From UBA940 sp031547885 (lineage in GTDB: Bacteria > Bacteroidota > Bacteroidia > Bacteroidales > Rikenellaceae), in the NCBI GenBank assembly GCA_031547885.1, contig JAVBRO010000024.1:1-64000 (forward strand): DNA of 64,000 nucleotides, given 5' to 3'. The notes under the pieces were generated by a model. It did not search any database and was not told the origin of the DNA. It saw nothing but the letters and a program-made list of their open reading frames with translations. Below are positions 8,517-18,200 of this stretch, piece by piece (positions within the stretch are counted from its first letter, which is position 1; every line of letters begins with the position of its first letter). Both the position numbers and the translations under genes were made by a program.

Positions 8517-9111
8517 AAAATTGTTGAATAAAAATCACGAAAAGTAATGTCAGCAGCTCCGATTTGGATAATTTGCCCCTCAGGGCGCACAGGGCAAGGT
8601 ATACATGGTTCTTAACGGTGCTTTGGCTGATACCCAGCTGTTCGCTGATATCCTTGTGCGAAAGACCGTGCATGTAGCTCAGCATGAAGACCTCGCGGCA
8701 TTTGGCCGGCAGGTCTGCGACCGCTTTGTCTATACATTCGCGGATATCGAGCACGTAGAGTTGTTCGATCACGGCATTGCGGTCGGGATTGTAGTATTCG
8801 TATCCGATGCTTTCTATCCGTTCTTCGCAGTATGAACGGTAGTTGTTGGCATGGCGGTTTTTGTTCACATAGTTCACAGAGGCATTGAACACGGAACGCA
8901 GAAGATAACCCGACAGGGATTGACCCGGATCCAGCGCCTGCCTGCGGATCCAGACATTGACAAAGACGTCCTGCACGACATCCTGCGCCCACGCCCCGTT
9001 CAGGAACAGCCGCGCATACGCCTTCAGCGGCTCGTAATAGCGGCCGCACATCTCATCGAAAGCTTCGCGGCTTCCGTCGCGTATCGCAGCTACGAGTTGT
9101 GGGTTATCCAT
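8509..9111 (-). CDS. ECF RNA polymerase sigma factor (FecI-like)
   Basis: A 200-residue sigma-70 family member of the extracytoplasmic function class. The sigma-2 region is at about 10-75 (FDEMCGRYYEPLKAYARLFL...AQDVVQDVFVNVWIRR) and the sigma-4 HTH at about 130-180 (LPAKCREVFMLSYMHGLSHKDISEQLGISQSTVKNHVYLAL). It is directly upstream of fecR and next to a SusCD pair with an STN domain, the standard arrangement for ligand-sensing uptake loci. Its own promoter looks housekeeping (TATTTTTG at 9135-9142). The likely targets are the three TTTGGGTAG-N15-TGTA sites around it; this is inferred from their position only. Confidence 0.93.
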   Translation of the reverse strand: MDNPQLVAAIRDGSREAFDEMCGRYYEPLKAYARLFLNGAWAQDVVQDVFVNVWIRRQALDPGQSLSGYLLRSVFNASVNYVNKNRHANNYRSYCEERIESIGYEYYNPDRNAVIEQLYVLDIRECIDKAVADLPAKCREVFMLSYMHGLSHKDISEQLGISQSTVKNHVYLALCALRGKLSKSELLTLLFVIFIQQFFG

Positions 9112-9134
9112 CAGGGGAAATGTTTCAGGTTAGA

Positions 9135-9142
9135 CAAAAATA
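9135..9142 (-). promoter_or_regulatory. housekeeping -7 box for the ECF sigma gene
   Basis: TATTTTTG on the minus strand matches the Bacteroidetes consensus TAnnTTTG, 24 bases before the sigma ATG. No clean TTTG -33 box is visible at the usual distance. Confidence 0.5.
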
Positions 9143-9205
9143 CATAAATCCGGCAGAAAAAGAACCGAAACCGCTTTTTTCTGCCGATTATATATTAAAA
9201 AACGA

Positions 9206-9232
9206 TGCCGGACACTTTAATGTTGTCCGGCA
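9206..9232 (-). terminator. terminator after the FN3 repeat lipoprotein
   Basis: Inverted repeat TGCCGGACA / TGTCCGGCA (9206-9214, 9224-9232), followed on the minus strand by TCGTTTTTT. It lies 24 bases past the stop at 9257. Confidence 0.85.
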
Positions 9233-9256
9233 CCATGATTAAAGGATGTTGAACGA

Positions 9257-12200
9257 TTATGGATTGACACTCACGCAAGTTATGACTATGTCGTCTATCA
9301 GGGCGCGTTTTTCACTCGTCGAGATCACAACGCGGGCCCCGGGAGTTACATTGTTGAGTGTAACTTCGAATGTTTTGAATTCAGCCTGCGCAGACGAAAT
9401 ATTCACGGGAGCCGCGGCATCGACTTCCACGAGGGTTCCTGTTATGGCACCTTTCGCGCCGAGTACGGCCCCTGTAACGGCTTTGATGAGTATCGTTCCG
9501 ACATCGGCGGACGAGCCGTCGAATTTCTCGCTGTACGCCTGGGCCGAGAACTGCACTTTCACAGTGGCTCCTGCCGCGGGCAGTTTCGACAGCTCGGGTG
9601 TGTAGAGTGAAGCCGCCGCGCTGCCTGTCCCGAATTTGGTGTAACCGGCGCGTGTCGCGATATTTCCCGATTTACCCCACGCACTGAGACCCGTGCCTTC
9701 GGTATAGGCCGCTTCAACGCTGCCGCCGCTGAAGAGGTCGAATTCACCGGAAGTGCAGGTGCCGATCGTAAAGCCGGCCGGATTGTCGCCCGAAGCCTTC
9801 TGGTACGTGGCGCGGTTGGCGGCGGGAGGCGAATATGCCGGTGCGAAGTTGGCGATATCGCTGCAGTGGATCAGCCCCGCAAAGTCCTCGCTGATGAGAA
9901 CGTCGCCGGCCTGTGCGGGATTGTTGGTCGAAACCGCGGGTCCTGCCGCCGCCGTTTTGTAAGCGAACGGATCGGAGAAGAGGCTGTTGGTCTTGTCGGT
10001 CACGCAGACGTAGTAGGTAGTCGCAGGATCGAGTCCCGAGAATGTGTACCTGAACTTGATGCCGGCAGTGATCGAGAATATGTTCGACAGATCCCATCCG
10101 ACAATAAGCGACTGGCATGCGGCGTCGCTGTATATCGCAGCATAGTAGGTCTGTGCGGCGCTGTTGACACATGGTTCCGCATCCACGCGCGCCCACTCGA
10201 CGGTGAGGGTCGAAGATGTGCTCTTCACTCCGGCGACGGTTATTCCGGCGGGCGGAGCGACGGTGGTTGTGGTTGCCGAAACGGCGGCAGACCAGGCCGA
10301 ATTGTAGGTCGCATTTGTATGGCAAGCCTTCACTTTCGCGTGGTACTTGGTGCCTGCCTGCAGGCTGCCGATATTGCAGCTCGCCGCCGTAACGCCCGTT
10401 ATTTCGGTCGCACCGGCTTCAGGCGATCCGTCTTCCCAGTACGCCACTGTGTAGGAAGCTGCGCCCGCTACGGCATCCCACTTCAGGGTCAGCCTGTCGG
10501 CATAGATCGCACTGGCGTCGAACGCAACATTGGCCGGAGCGGTCAGCTGAGAGATGGAACTGGGGCCCGTATAGGTGATGACTATGTCGTCTATCAGGGC
10601 GCGCCTTTCGCTCGTCGAGATGACGATGCGGCTGTCCGGCGTTACGCCGTTGAGCGTCACTTCGAAGGTCTTGAACATTGCCATGGCAGAAGAGATATCC
10701 ACGGGAGCCGCCTCGTCGATATCAACGAGGGTTCCCGTTATGGCCCCTTTCGCGCCGAGAGCGGCACCTGTGACGGCCTTGATGATTATCTTTCCGGCAT
10801 CTGCGCCCGAACCGTCGTACTTCTCGCTGTATGCCTGTGCCGAGAACTTCACTTTGACAGTCGAAGCTCCTGCGGGCAGTTTGGAGAGTTCAGGTGTGTA
10901 GAGAGAAGCCGCAGCGGCGCTGGCCCCGAATTTGGCATAACCCGCGCGTGTGGCGATGTTGCCCTCTTTGCCCCATGCGGCGAGGCCCGTGCCTTCGGTG
11001 TAGGCCGTTCCTACCCCGCCTCCGCTGAAGAGGTCGAATTCGCCCGTGGTGCAGGCCTGATTTATATATCCGACAGGGTTGTCGCCCGAAGCCTTACGGT
11101 ATGTGGCCCGGTAGCTGTTCTCGTTGGCCACCGAGTAGGCAGGTGCGAAGTTGGCTATGTCGCCGCAGTGGATAAGTCCCGCGAAGTCCTCGCTGATGAG
11201 AACGTCGCCCGCATGGGCCGGATTGTTGGTCGAAACGGCAGGTCCGGCCGCCGCAGTGGTGTAGGCCAGCGGATCGGAGAACATGTCGTTGGTCTTGTCG
11301 TTCACGCGGACGTAGTAAGTCTTCGCAGGATCGAGCCCCGAGAATGTATACCTGAACTTGATGCCCGCGGTGATCGAGAATATGTTCGACAGGTCCCAGC
11401 CTACGACGAGCGACTGACATGCGGCGTCATTGTATATCGCGGCGTAATAAACCTGCGAAGCGCTGTTTACGCACGCCTCTCCGTCCACGCGCGCCCATTC
11501 GACTGTGAGGGTCGAAGAGGTGCTCTTCACTTTGGAGACTATGATTCCTGCGACCTGAACGACGTTGTTGGTCTTTTCGGAAACGGCAGCCGAATAATCC
11601 GAATCATACGTCGGATTATTGTAGCGGCACGCCTTGACCTTGGCGAAGTATTTTGTATCGGCGTCGAGGTCTTTCAGGATGCAGCTTGTAGTCGTAAGAT
11701 CTGCCACAACGGTCGCACCGGATTCCGGAGTGCCCTCTTTCCAGTAAGCTACGGTATAGGAAACCGCACCGGTTACAGCACCCCACTTCAGGGTCAGTTT
11801 GTCGGAGTAGACCTCGGCGGGGTCGAATACGACGTTGGCCGGAGCAGTGAGTTTCTGCAGCGTTCCGATCCCTTCGTACGATATGACTATGTCGTCGAGC
11901 AGGAAGCGCGTGAGGTTGTCGTTCACCAGGTCGGGGTTAGAACAGAATGCGATGCGGGAAGTGCGCGAAAGCCCTTCAAGCGTAACCGAAAATATTTTGA
12001 ACTCTCCGACGGCCGCGGATATGTCCGCCACGGCCGATGCCACGACGACTCCGTTCTCGGCCACGTTGGCCGCACTGACTGTCGCGCCTTCAACGGCCTT
12101 CACAATAATGTCGCGGCTGTAAACTGTGCTTCCTTCTGCATAAGCTGCGGCCGAGAAGCTGACCGTTACTGTAGCGTTGTCGGGAAGCGCCGCAAGGGCC

Positions 12201-13312
12201 GGTGTATGCAGGGATGCTATCCCTTTATTACCGCCCATTTTGACATAGCCCGGACGTGTGGAAATGTTGTCGCCTGTAGCCGCTCTGGACCATCCCGTCA
12301 TTCCGAGTGCCTGGCGGTAGTCGTTGCTGACATCGCCCGCCCACACTCCGAATTCGGTGTTCCATGCCACTACGGGACGGCTTGCGTCTGCCACAGGGTT
12401 CTCTCCCGCGGCTATCTGCCACTGCTGGCGGTATTCGGTATTCGCCACGGCATTGTATCCTGCTGCAGCGCGGACCACATCGCCGCCATGGATGAAGTTG
12501 GAGAAATCCTGGGCCAGCACTATGTCGCCGGCCTGGGCCGGGCTGTTTGTGGATGCTGCCGGACCTGCGGCTTTGGTGGCGGCCGTAACAATAGGAGTTT
12601 TGATGCTGCCTATGCTTGTGTTCGTAACCCTCGCGTAGTAGGTAGTTTCAGGCTCGAGTCCCGAGAAGGTGAAACGGAGCGCGGGTTTGCCCGCCTGCAC
12701 CATGAACAGGCCGGTTCCGGAAGTGGAGAGTTTGCCGTCGCCGATCCAGCTTACGAAGAGGTCGGTGCACGCTTCGTTGTTGAACAGCTCGACGTTGTAG
12801 CGGAATGCCGCGTCCGCCTCGGTGTCTTCGGTGTAGGCCCACTCGAACGTAAGGGTCGATCCCGTCGCGTCATGGAGTTTCAGTGCCGGTGTGACGTCGA
12901 TGATCCCCATCCCCGCCATTATCATGGCCGGCTGGCCGTTCCGCGAGACGTAGACCCAGTCGGATGTCGCCGAATAGGGATAATTGGCCCTTACGCGGGC
13001 ATAAAAGATCGCGCTGGCGTCGATGTTGGCGAATTCGAAGTAGTCGATGTCGGTAACCGTCTTGGTAAGCTCCTCGCTTATGGCTTTCTTGTCGGCGTCG
13101 ACAAGCTGAACGGTGTAGGACGTCGGGCCTTTGATGAAGTCCCAGCAGACGGTCAGCGAGCTCTCGGTGTACTCGAGCAGTTTGACGTTTTTAGGGATCT
13201 TTGATTTATATTTATCTGAAATCTCAATGCCGTCGTCCTTGCAGCCGCCCAGCAGGAATATCGCCAGGGCCGGCAAAGCGCATAACAGCGTATTTTTTAT
13301 CATTTTTTTCAT
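9257..13312 (-). CDS. large lipoprotein with FN3 and jelly-roll repeats
   Basis: A 1351-residue lipoprotein (LGGC lipobox, Cys24, then KDDG, a surface-export type start). It opens with two fibronectin-III domains (about 38-130 and 135-245) and then alternates a beta-sandwich module of roughly 220 residues, ending LIDDIVI or LLDDIVI, with FN3 pairs. The unit FN3-FN3-sandwich occurs about three times; the last two copies are very similar in protein and DNA (offset about 1296-1305 bp). The sandwich is also the C-terminal domain of the upstream lipoprotein. No catalytic motif is seen. A surface ligand-binding role in this SusCD locus is likely but inferred. It starts 12 bases after the upstream gene stops, so they are cotranscribed. 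Confidence 0.8.
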   Translation of the reverse strand: MKKMIKNTLLCALPALAIFLLGGCKDDGIEISDKYKSKIPKNVKLLEYTESSLTVCWDFIKGPTSYTVQLVDADKKAISEELTKTVTDIDYFEFANIDASAIFYARVRANYPYSATSDWVYVSRNGQPAMIMAGMGIIDVTPALKLHDATGSTLTFEWAYTEDTEADAAFRYNVELFNNEACTDLFVSWIGDGKLSTSGTGLFMVQAGKPALRFTFSGLEPETTYYARVTNTSIGSIKTPIVTAATKAAGPAASTNSPAQAGDIVLAQDFSNFIHGGDVVRAAAGYNAVANTEYRQQWQIAAGENPVADASRPVVAWNTEFGVWAGDVSNDYRQALGMTGWSRAATGDNISTRPGYVKMGGNKGIASLHTPALAALPDNATVTVSFSAAAYAEGSTVYSRDIIVKAVEGATVSAANVAENGVVVASAVADISAAVGEFKIFSVTLEGLSRTSRIAFCSNPDLVNDNLTRFLLDDIVISYEGIGTLQKLTAPANVVFDPAEVYSDKLTLKWGAVTGAVSYTVAYWKEGTPESGATVVADLTTTSCILKDLDADTKYFAKVKACRYNNPTYDSDYSAAVSEKTNNVVQVAGIIVSKVKSTSSTLTVEWARVDGEACVNSASQVYYAAIYNDAACQSLVVGWDLSNIFSITAGIKFRYTFSGLDPAKTYYVRVNDKTNDMFSDPLAYTTAAAGPAVSTNNPAHAGDVLISEDFAGLIHCGDIANFAPAYSVANENSYRATYRKASGDNPVGYINQACTTGEFDLFSGGGVGTAYTEGTGLAAWGKEGNIATRAGYAKFGASAAAASLYTPELSKLPAGASTVKVKFSAQAYSEKYDGSGADAGKIIIKAVTGAALGAKGAITGTLVDIDEAAPVDISSAMAMFKTFEVTLNGVTPDSRIVISTSERRALIDDIVITYTGPSSISQLTAPANVAFDASAIYADRLTLKWDAVAGAASYTVAYWEDGSPEAGATEITGVTAASCNIGSLQAGTKYHAKVKACHTNATYNSAWSAAVSATTTTVAPPAGITVAGVKSTSSTLTVEWARVDAEPCVNSAAQTYYAAIYSDAACQSLIVGWDLSNIFSITAGIKFRYTFSGLDPATTYYVCVTDKTNSLFSDPFAYKTAAAGPAVSTNNPAQAGDVLISEDFAGLIHCSDIANFAPAYSPPAANRATYQKASGDNPAGFTIGTCTSGEFDLFSGGSVEAAYTEGTGLSAWGKSGNIATRAGYTKFGTGSAAASLYTPELSKLPAAGATVKVQFSAQAYSEKFDGSSADVGTILIKAVTGAVLGAKGAITGTLVEVDAAAPVNISSAQAEFKTFEVTLNNVTPGARVVISTSEKRALIDDIVITCVSVNP
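9282..12900. repeat. three 1.3-kb tandem intragenic repeats
   Basis: The string ATGACTATGTCGTC recurs at 9282, 10578 and 11883, marking units of about 1296 and 1305 bp inside the lipoprotein gene. The first two units (9282-10577 and 10578-11882) are close to identical over long stretches. The third is clearly diverged and its far end near 12900 is approximate. Confidence 0.85.
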
Positions 13313-13324
13313 AGTGATCGCGTT

Positions 13325-14707
13325 TTAATAAACAAGCTTTATGTCGTCTATATACCAGCGTCCCGCTTTGATCTTGTTGTCGGCGGTGAACCAGCTGTCG
13401 GCGGTGGAGATGAAGAGAGCCGCATCGGTCTGGGCGCCCGGATTCGGGATCACGACGGTGATCTCGGTCCATGTATAGTAGGGAATGTCGAGCGAAAAAT
13501 ATTTTTTCGTCGAGATGTTGATATTTGCCAGAGTTCCCCTCGATATCCAGAAACCGTCGTTCTTTTTGCATATTCCCACCATTCCCTGGTCGGGCGCGGT
13601 CGTCCATATCCCGACTTTGCAGGTAAGGAGCATGTCATAGCCGGTCGGTATGGTCAGCACGGGCGAAATTATGTTGCCGGGCTGTCCGTCGGCATTTTCG
13701 GCCGCTGCGCCAAACTGCATGTAACCCGGGCACATATAATTCAGGTATCCGGTCCATCCGGTCATGCCGATCGCGGTGTAGAATGCCGAGTTGCCGTTGC
13801 GCACGGTGGATGTGATACCGCCGATGCTCGCGTTGGTCCCGGCGGTTACGCTCACCGTCGCGTTGCTCAGGCTCAGGTTGCCGACGGTCTTGTCATTGGA
13901 AGTGACGCCCGCCTTCTGGCCGATGCAGTCGCCGCCCCACGGGAAGAGTGCGAAATCCTGGCTGACGAGCGGGGTTTCGTTGCCTTCGGCGTCGAAGCCC
14001 GCCCTTACGATAGTGGAAGCGCTGCCGAATTCCGTCACATCCCCCTCGCCGTCGTCGGCTTTTATGGTGAAAGTGACGATACCCTGTTTGGTGCCGGTGC
14101 CGGTGACGGGCACTTCGATATAACCGCTTCCCGAGGTCATGATGGTGTATTTGCCCGAAGCCGCGGTGAGACCGGTCCCGCCGGCCTGCGTTACGGTGAT
14201 GGTGTACTCTTCACCGCCAAGGGCCTTGGCGTAGGGGATGCGCAGTTTGGCATCTGCAGCCTCGCCCAATTTGAATATGCCGGAAATGTCGAAAGGCTGT
14301 CCGCTCGGGAGCGGCTTCCATTCGAATATCCCGTTCTCCTGGGTGATCTTGATCTCGACGTTCTGCTCGCCAGAGCCATGCAGGTATATGCTGGCGTAGC
14401 GTTCGGCGTCGGTATTCTGGTCGCATGTGACCGTGATCTTCTGGTAGACGGCGGGATCGCCCTGCCCCGAGGTCTGGTCGACGTGCACCCACTCGGTAGT
14501 GTTGGTCCACTGCCGGCTGTCGGGTTTGTCGCTGATGTACCACTCCCCCGTAGCGCGGATGGTGAACGAGTTGCTCGATTCCATGTACGAGAAACTCATA
14601 TCGCGCAGGTTGCGTTTCAGGAACTCGTCCCCGTCGTCCTTACATCCGGCGAGGGCGCATATCCCCGCAAGCGCGAGAAATATAGTCAGATTGTGGAAAA
14701 ATTTCAT
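13325..14707 (-). CDS. BACON-type lipoprotein sharing the jelly-roll module
   Basis: A 460-residue lipoprotein (LAGC, Cys22, then KDDGDEF). Residues about 35-130 look like a BACON/Ig-like domain (SFTIRATGEWYISDKPD...WVHVDQTSGQGD...ITVTCDQNTDAERYASIYL...ITQENG). The C-terminal half (about 245-460) has the features of the sandwich module in the next gene: SQDFALFPWGGD, an MTGW segment, PGYMQFG, a PVLTIP strand and a final WYIDDIKLVY. First gene of the minus-strand pair, divergent from susC. Probably a cell-surface binding protein for the transporter's ligand. No enzyme motif seen. Confidence 0.75.
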   Translation of the reverse strand: MKFFHNLTIFLALAGICALAGCKDDGDEFLKRNLRDMSFSYMESSNSFTIRATGEWYISDKPDSRQWTNTTEWVHVDQTSGQGDPAVYQKITVTCDQNTDAERYASIYLHGSGEQNVEIKITQENGIFEWKPLPSGQPFDISGIFKLGEAADAKLRIPYAKALGGEEYTITVTQAGGTGLTAASGKYTIMTSGSGYIEVPVTGTGTKQGIVTFTIKADDGEGDVTEFGSASTIVRAGFDAEGNETPLVSQDFALFPWGGDCIGQKAGVTSNDKTVGNLSLSNATVSVTAGTNASIGGITSTVRNGNSAFYTAIGMTGWTGYLNYMCPGYMQFGAAAENADGQPGNIISPVLTIPTGYDMLLTCKVGIWTTAPDQGMVGICKKNDGFWISRGTLANINISTKKYFSLDIPYYTWTEITVVIPNPGAQTDAALFISTADSWFTADNKIKAGRWYIDDIKLVY

Positions 14708-14822
14708 AATGATAAATCGTTAGTTAGATTTTAACCAATAAAAGAATAAGAAACCGACACCGGACTCGCCCGGACTCAATTTCCTACACGGTTTACTAAC
14801 GATAGTGAATGACTTGCAACTA

Positions 14823-14830
14823 CAAATATA
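14823..14830 (-). promoter_or_regulatory. housekeeping -7 box for the BACON lipoprotein
   Basis: TATATTTG on the minus strand matches TAnnTTTG, about 116 bases before the start codon at 14707. Confidence 0.45.
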
Positions 14831-14951
14831 ATGATTATTTTAAAACTCCAAGCGATTTTTGAAAATTTTTTACAACCCGGTCCCGTTTTTCCGCATACCT
14901 TAATAAACATGTAATAAAAAGTTTGGATTATAGAAATAAAAGCCCCGTTTC

Positions 14952-14979
14952 TTTGGGTAGTTTTTCGGCGGCGCTTGTA
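14952..14979 (+). promoter_or_regulatory. ECF-type promoter motif for susC
   Basis: TTTGGGTAG (14952-14960), then 15 bases, then TGTATC (14976-14981): the same elements and spacing as before fecR and the GDPD lipoprotein gene. It predicts a leader of roughly 265 bases before the susC ATG at 15252. Confidence 0.65.
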
Positions 14980-15251
14980 TCTAATGTGAAGGACGGAAAG
15001 ACGTCGGATACTACAAGCCTTAAAACCTAATATAAACTCCTAAACCCAGAATTATCTCAATATGATCACCTGATTTTTTCATTGCACACCAGTACTACCC
15101 GGTTTTTTCTGACGACGGATGACTTGCAAGGTTCTGTCTGACGGTTGAGAACGAATATTTTCAGAAGCCCGCCCCACCGAGGGACGGCGTTTCGATATTT
15201 TTTTGTTTCCGGCGGCAGGGATTAATCCATAGAAATAAACCGAAGAGACTT

Positions 15252-18200
15252 ATGAATAAAATACTCTACAAAGCACTATGCCTGGCCTTGGGACTTTGCT
15301 GCGCGGCCTTCCAGGGTTACGCATCCGGAGAAGAGTTCCAGCCTCCGCAGTCCTACGACCTGAATCTGTCTTATTCCAAGACCAACCTGAAAACCGTTGC
15401 CGGCGCCATTACCGAACAGATCGGGGTCGTGTTCTCATACGAGATCGCGCTCGGCGATTACGCAATGGAAAATGTCTATGTCAAAAAACAGGGCGCGGAC
15501 CTCGAAGAGATACTTTCGGCCGTCTTCACGCCCCATGGCATAAGCCACCACACCGTCGACAAGGTGGTGGTGCTGACCCGCGGCACACAGCCTGCACAGG
15601 CCCAGACTCCGCAGCAACAGCAGAAAACAGAAATTAAAGGGACCGTCAGCGACAACGCCGGGAACCCTATGATCGGCGTCACAGTCAATGTCAAAGGGAC
15701 GCTGACCACCGTCATTACCAACATAGACGGCAACTACGCCATCATGGCCGACAAGGCTTCCGTTCTTGCATTTTCGTATGTAGGCTATCGCGCCCACGAA
15801 GAGACAGTCGGACAGCGCAGCCTTATCAACGTGACCTTGCAGGAAGACCAGCTTGTGTTGGATGAAGTAGTCGTGGTGGGTTACGGTACGCTGAAGAAGC
15901 GCAATATCGTCGGCGCGGTCGAAAGCATATCGGGCGAAGCCCTGGAGGACCGTCCCAACGCCAACATCACCCGCTCGCTGCAGGGACAGATCCCGGGGCT
16001 GAACATCGTCCAGTTGGACGGTAAGTCCTCCCACCAGGGAGAGGTGACGATCCGCGGCGTCAACAACAATTTCAAGGCGCGTGTGACCGACGGCCAGAAA
16101 AACAACAAGCTAGGCCAGGGCGGCGGCGCGCTGGTGCTGATCGACGGAGCCGAAGGGGACATGGGTTCGGTGAACCCCAACGACATAGCGTCTATATCGG
16201 TGCTCAAGGACGCTTCGTCGGCGGCCGTTTACGGTGCGCGCGGCGCATTCGGTGTCATCCTCATCACCACCAAGAACCCTGAAAAGGGCAAGGTGCTCGT
16301 CAGTTACTCCGGCAACGTGTCGGTACACCGCCGTACGGTCATCTGGGAGGACAATGTCGTGACCGATCCCGTGCAGTGGGTCGACGCTTTCCGCGAATCC
16401 TATCTCAACTCATCCCCCACTGCGACCGTGCCGTCGATGTTCAACAACTACATGCCTTACTCCAATTCGTGGTTCGACGAGCTGAAATCGCGCAATGCAG
16501 ACCCCACGATGGACAATTATGCCATCGACTCGAACGGCGACTACCAGTATTACGGCAACACCAACTGGCTCAAGGAGCTGCTCCGTCCGGCCAACTACTC
16601 CACCACCCACTCGCTGAGCGTCCAGGGCGGCCGCGAGGGTGTCAGTTTTTATGTGTCGGGGCGCTACTACACCCAGGACGGCATCTACAAGGTGGGCGAA
16701 GAGAAGTACAATAAGTATAACCTCCGCGCCAAGGGGTCCATCCGTATCCGCAAATGGCTGACGCTGGACAACAACACCAGCATGCTGAACAGTTTCTACC
16801 ACCAGCCGATGGTCCACTACGGCCAGAACGTGATAACGCGCCAGTTGGACACCTTCGCATATCCTTTCTCACTGCTCAGGAACCCCGACGGTACATGGAC
16901 CCAGACAGCCGCCAAAACCGGTTTCGCGGCCTTTGCCGAAGGCACTTCATGGCAGGAGAACAAGGACCTGGACATAGCCAACACCACGACACTCAATTTC
17001 CACATCCTCCCCGAGGTGCTGAAGATCACGGCCGACTTCACCTACAAAGGCGAACGCTCGACGCGCGACCGCATGACCAACCTCTACACGTACTATACGG
17101 GGGTGAACGTCTCGGGACAGGACAACAGCTATTCCGACCTCGAGAACTGGAACTACATAAGGAACTATATCTCGACCAACATCGTGGGTACCTACACCCC
17201 GAAACTGAAGGAGAAGCACGACCTGAACGTCGTCGCCGGTTGGAACCTCGAGGACTACGACTACCGTGCCCAGAAGACCTACCGCCAGGGCAATCTTTAT
17301 CCCACCAAGCCCAGCTTCACGCTTATGGACGGCGAATACTACACGACCACTTCGGACGGTTACACATGGGGGCTGGTCGGTTTTTTCGGACGTGTCAACT
17401 ACGCTTTCGACAACCGCTACCTGATCGAAGTGAGCGCACGCTACGACGGTTCGTCTAAATTCCCGGCAAATTCGCAGTGGGGCTTCTTCCCGTCGGCATC
17501 CCTCGGGTGGCGTCTCTCCGAAGAGCCGTGGTTCAAGCCTGTCGCCGGCCGATGGCTGAACGAGTTTAAAGTACGCGGCAGTATCGGTTCGCTGGGCAAC
17601 GCCAACATCGACCCCTACCAGTACCTCGAAACCATGGCCGCTACGACGGACGCTTCGATAGCCAAGTCGTCGGTGATAATCAACGGGAAGAACGTGGCGT
17701 ACACATCCGTTCCGAACCTCATTCCCGACGACATCACATGGGAAAAGGTGACGACATACAACATCGGCCTCGATCTCGAGTTCCTGCACAACCGCCTCAC
17801 GTTTACGGGCGACTACTACCGCCGCAACACCACCGACCTATATACCGTGGGCCCGAACCTGCCGCAAGTGCTGGGGAGCGCCGCTCCATTTGGCAACTAC
17901 GCCAGCCTGAAAACCCTCGGATGGGAACTGAGTCTGGGCTGGCGCGACTCGTTCGACCTGGGCGGCAAGCGCTTCAACTACAGCGCCAAGGCGATGCTGT
18001 GGGACAGCCGCAGTTGGATCACCGATTACTACAACGAGACGGGCGACCTGACCACATACTACACAGGGATGGAGATCGGCGAGATATGGGGTTTCCGCAC
18101 GGCGGGCCTCTACGCCAGCAACTCCGACGCCCTGGACGGCCCTGCCTACAACTTCTTTAAGAACGGCGAGATGTTCCGCGCATATGCGGGCGACCTCCGT

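Larger units (their letters stand above)
14708..15251. other. 544-bp divergent promoter region before susC
   Basis: It contains a minus-strand -7 box (14823-14830), the ECF-type motif for susC (14952-14979), and about 265 bases that would form the susC leader. Within the leader an imperfect GC-rich hairpin near 15168-15188 is followed by a T-run at 15196-15204, resembling an intrinsic terminator or attenuator. No protein gene is evident. Confidence 0.55.

Noticed and set aside
9282..12900. Regularly repeated DNA as a possible CRISPR array
   Set aside because: Unit length is about 1.3 kb and lies within a continuous reading frame; there are no short repeats with unique spacers.
9866..13204. 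Long open frame of 1112 codons on the plus strand
   Set aside because: It is exactly opposite the FN3 repeat lipoprotein gene and reads as Arg/Gly/Cys-rich sequence with no domain; the minus strand has the lipobox, FN3 motifs and terminator.
14786..14815. GTGTAG on the minus strand before the BACON lipoprotein as a fourth copy of the ECF-type motif
   Set aside because: The first element differs (GTGTAG, not GGGTAG) and there is no TGTA 15 bases downstream.
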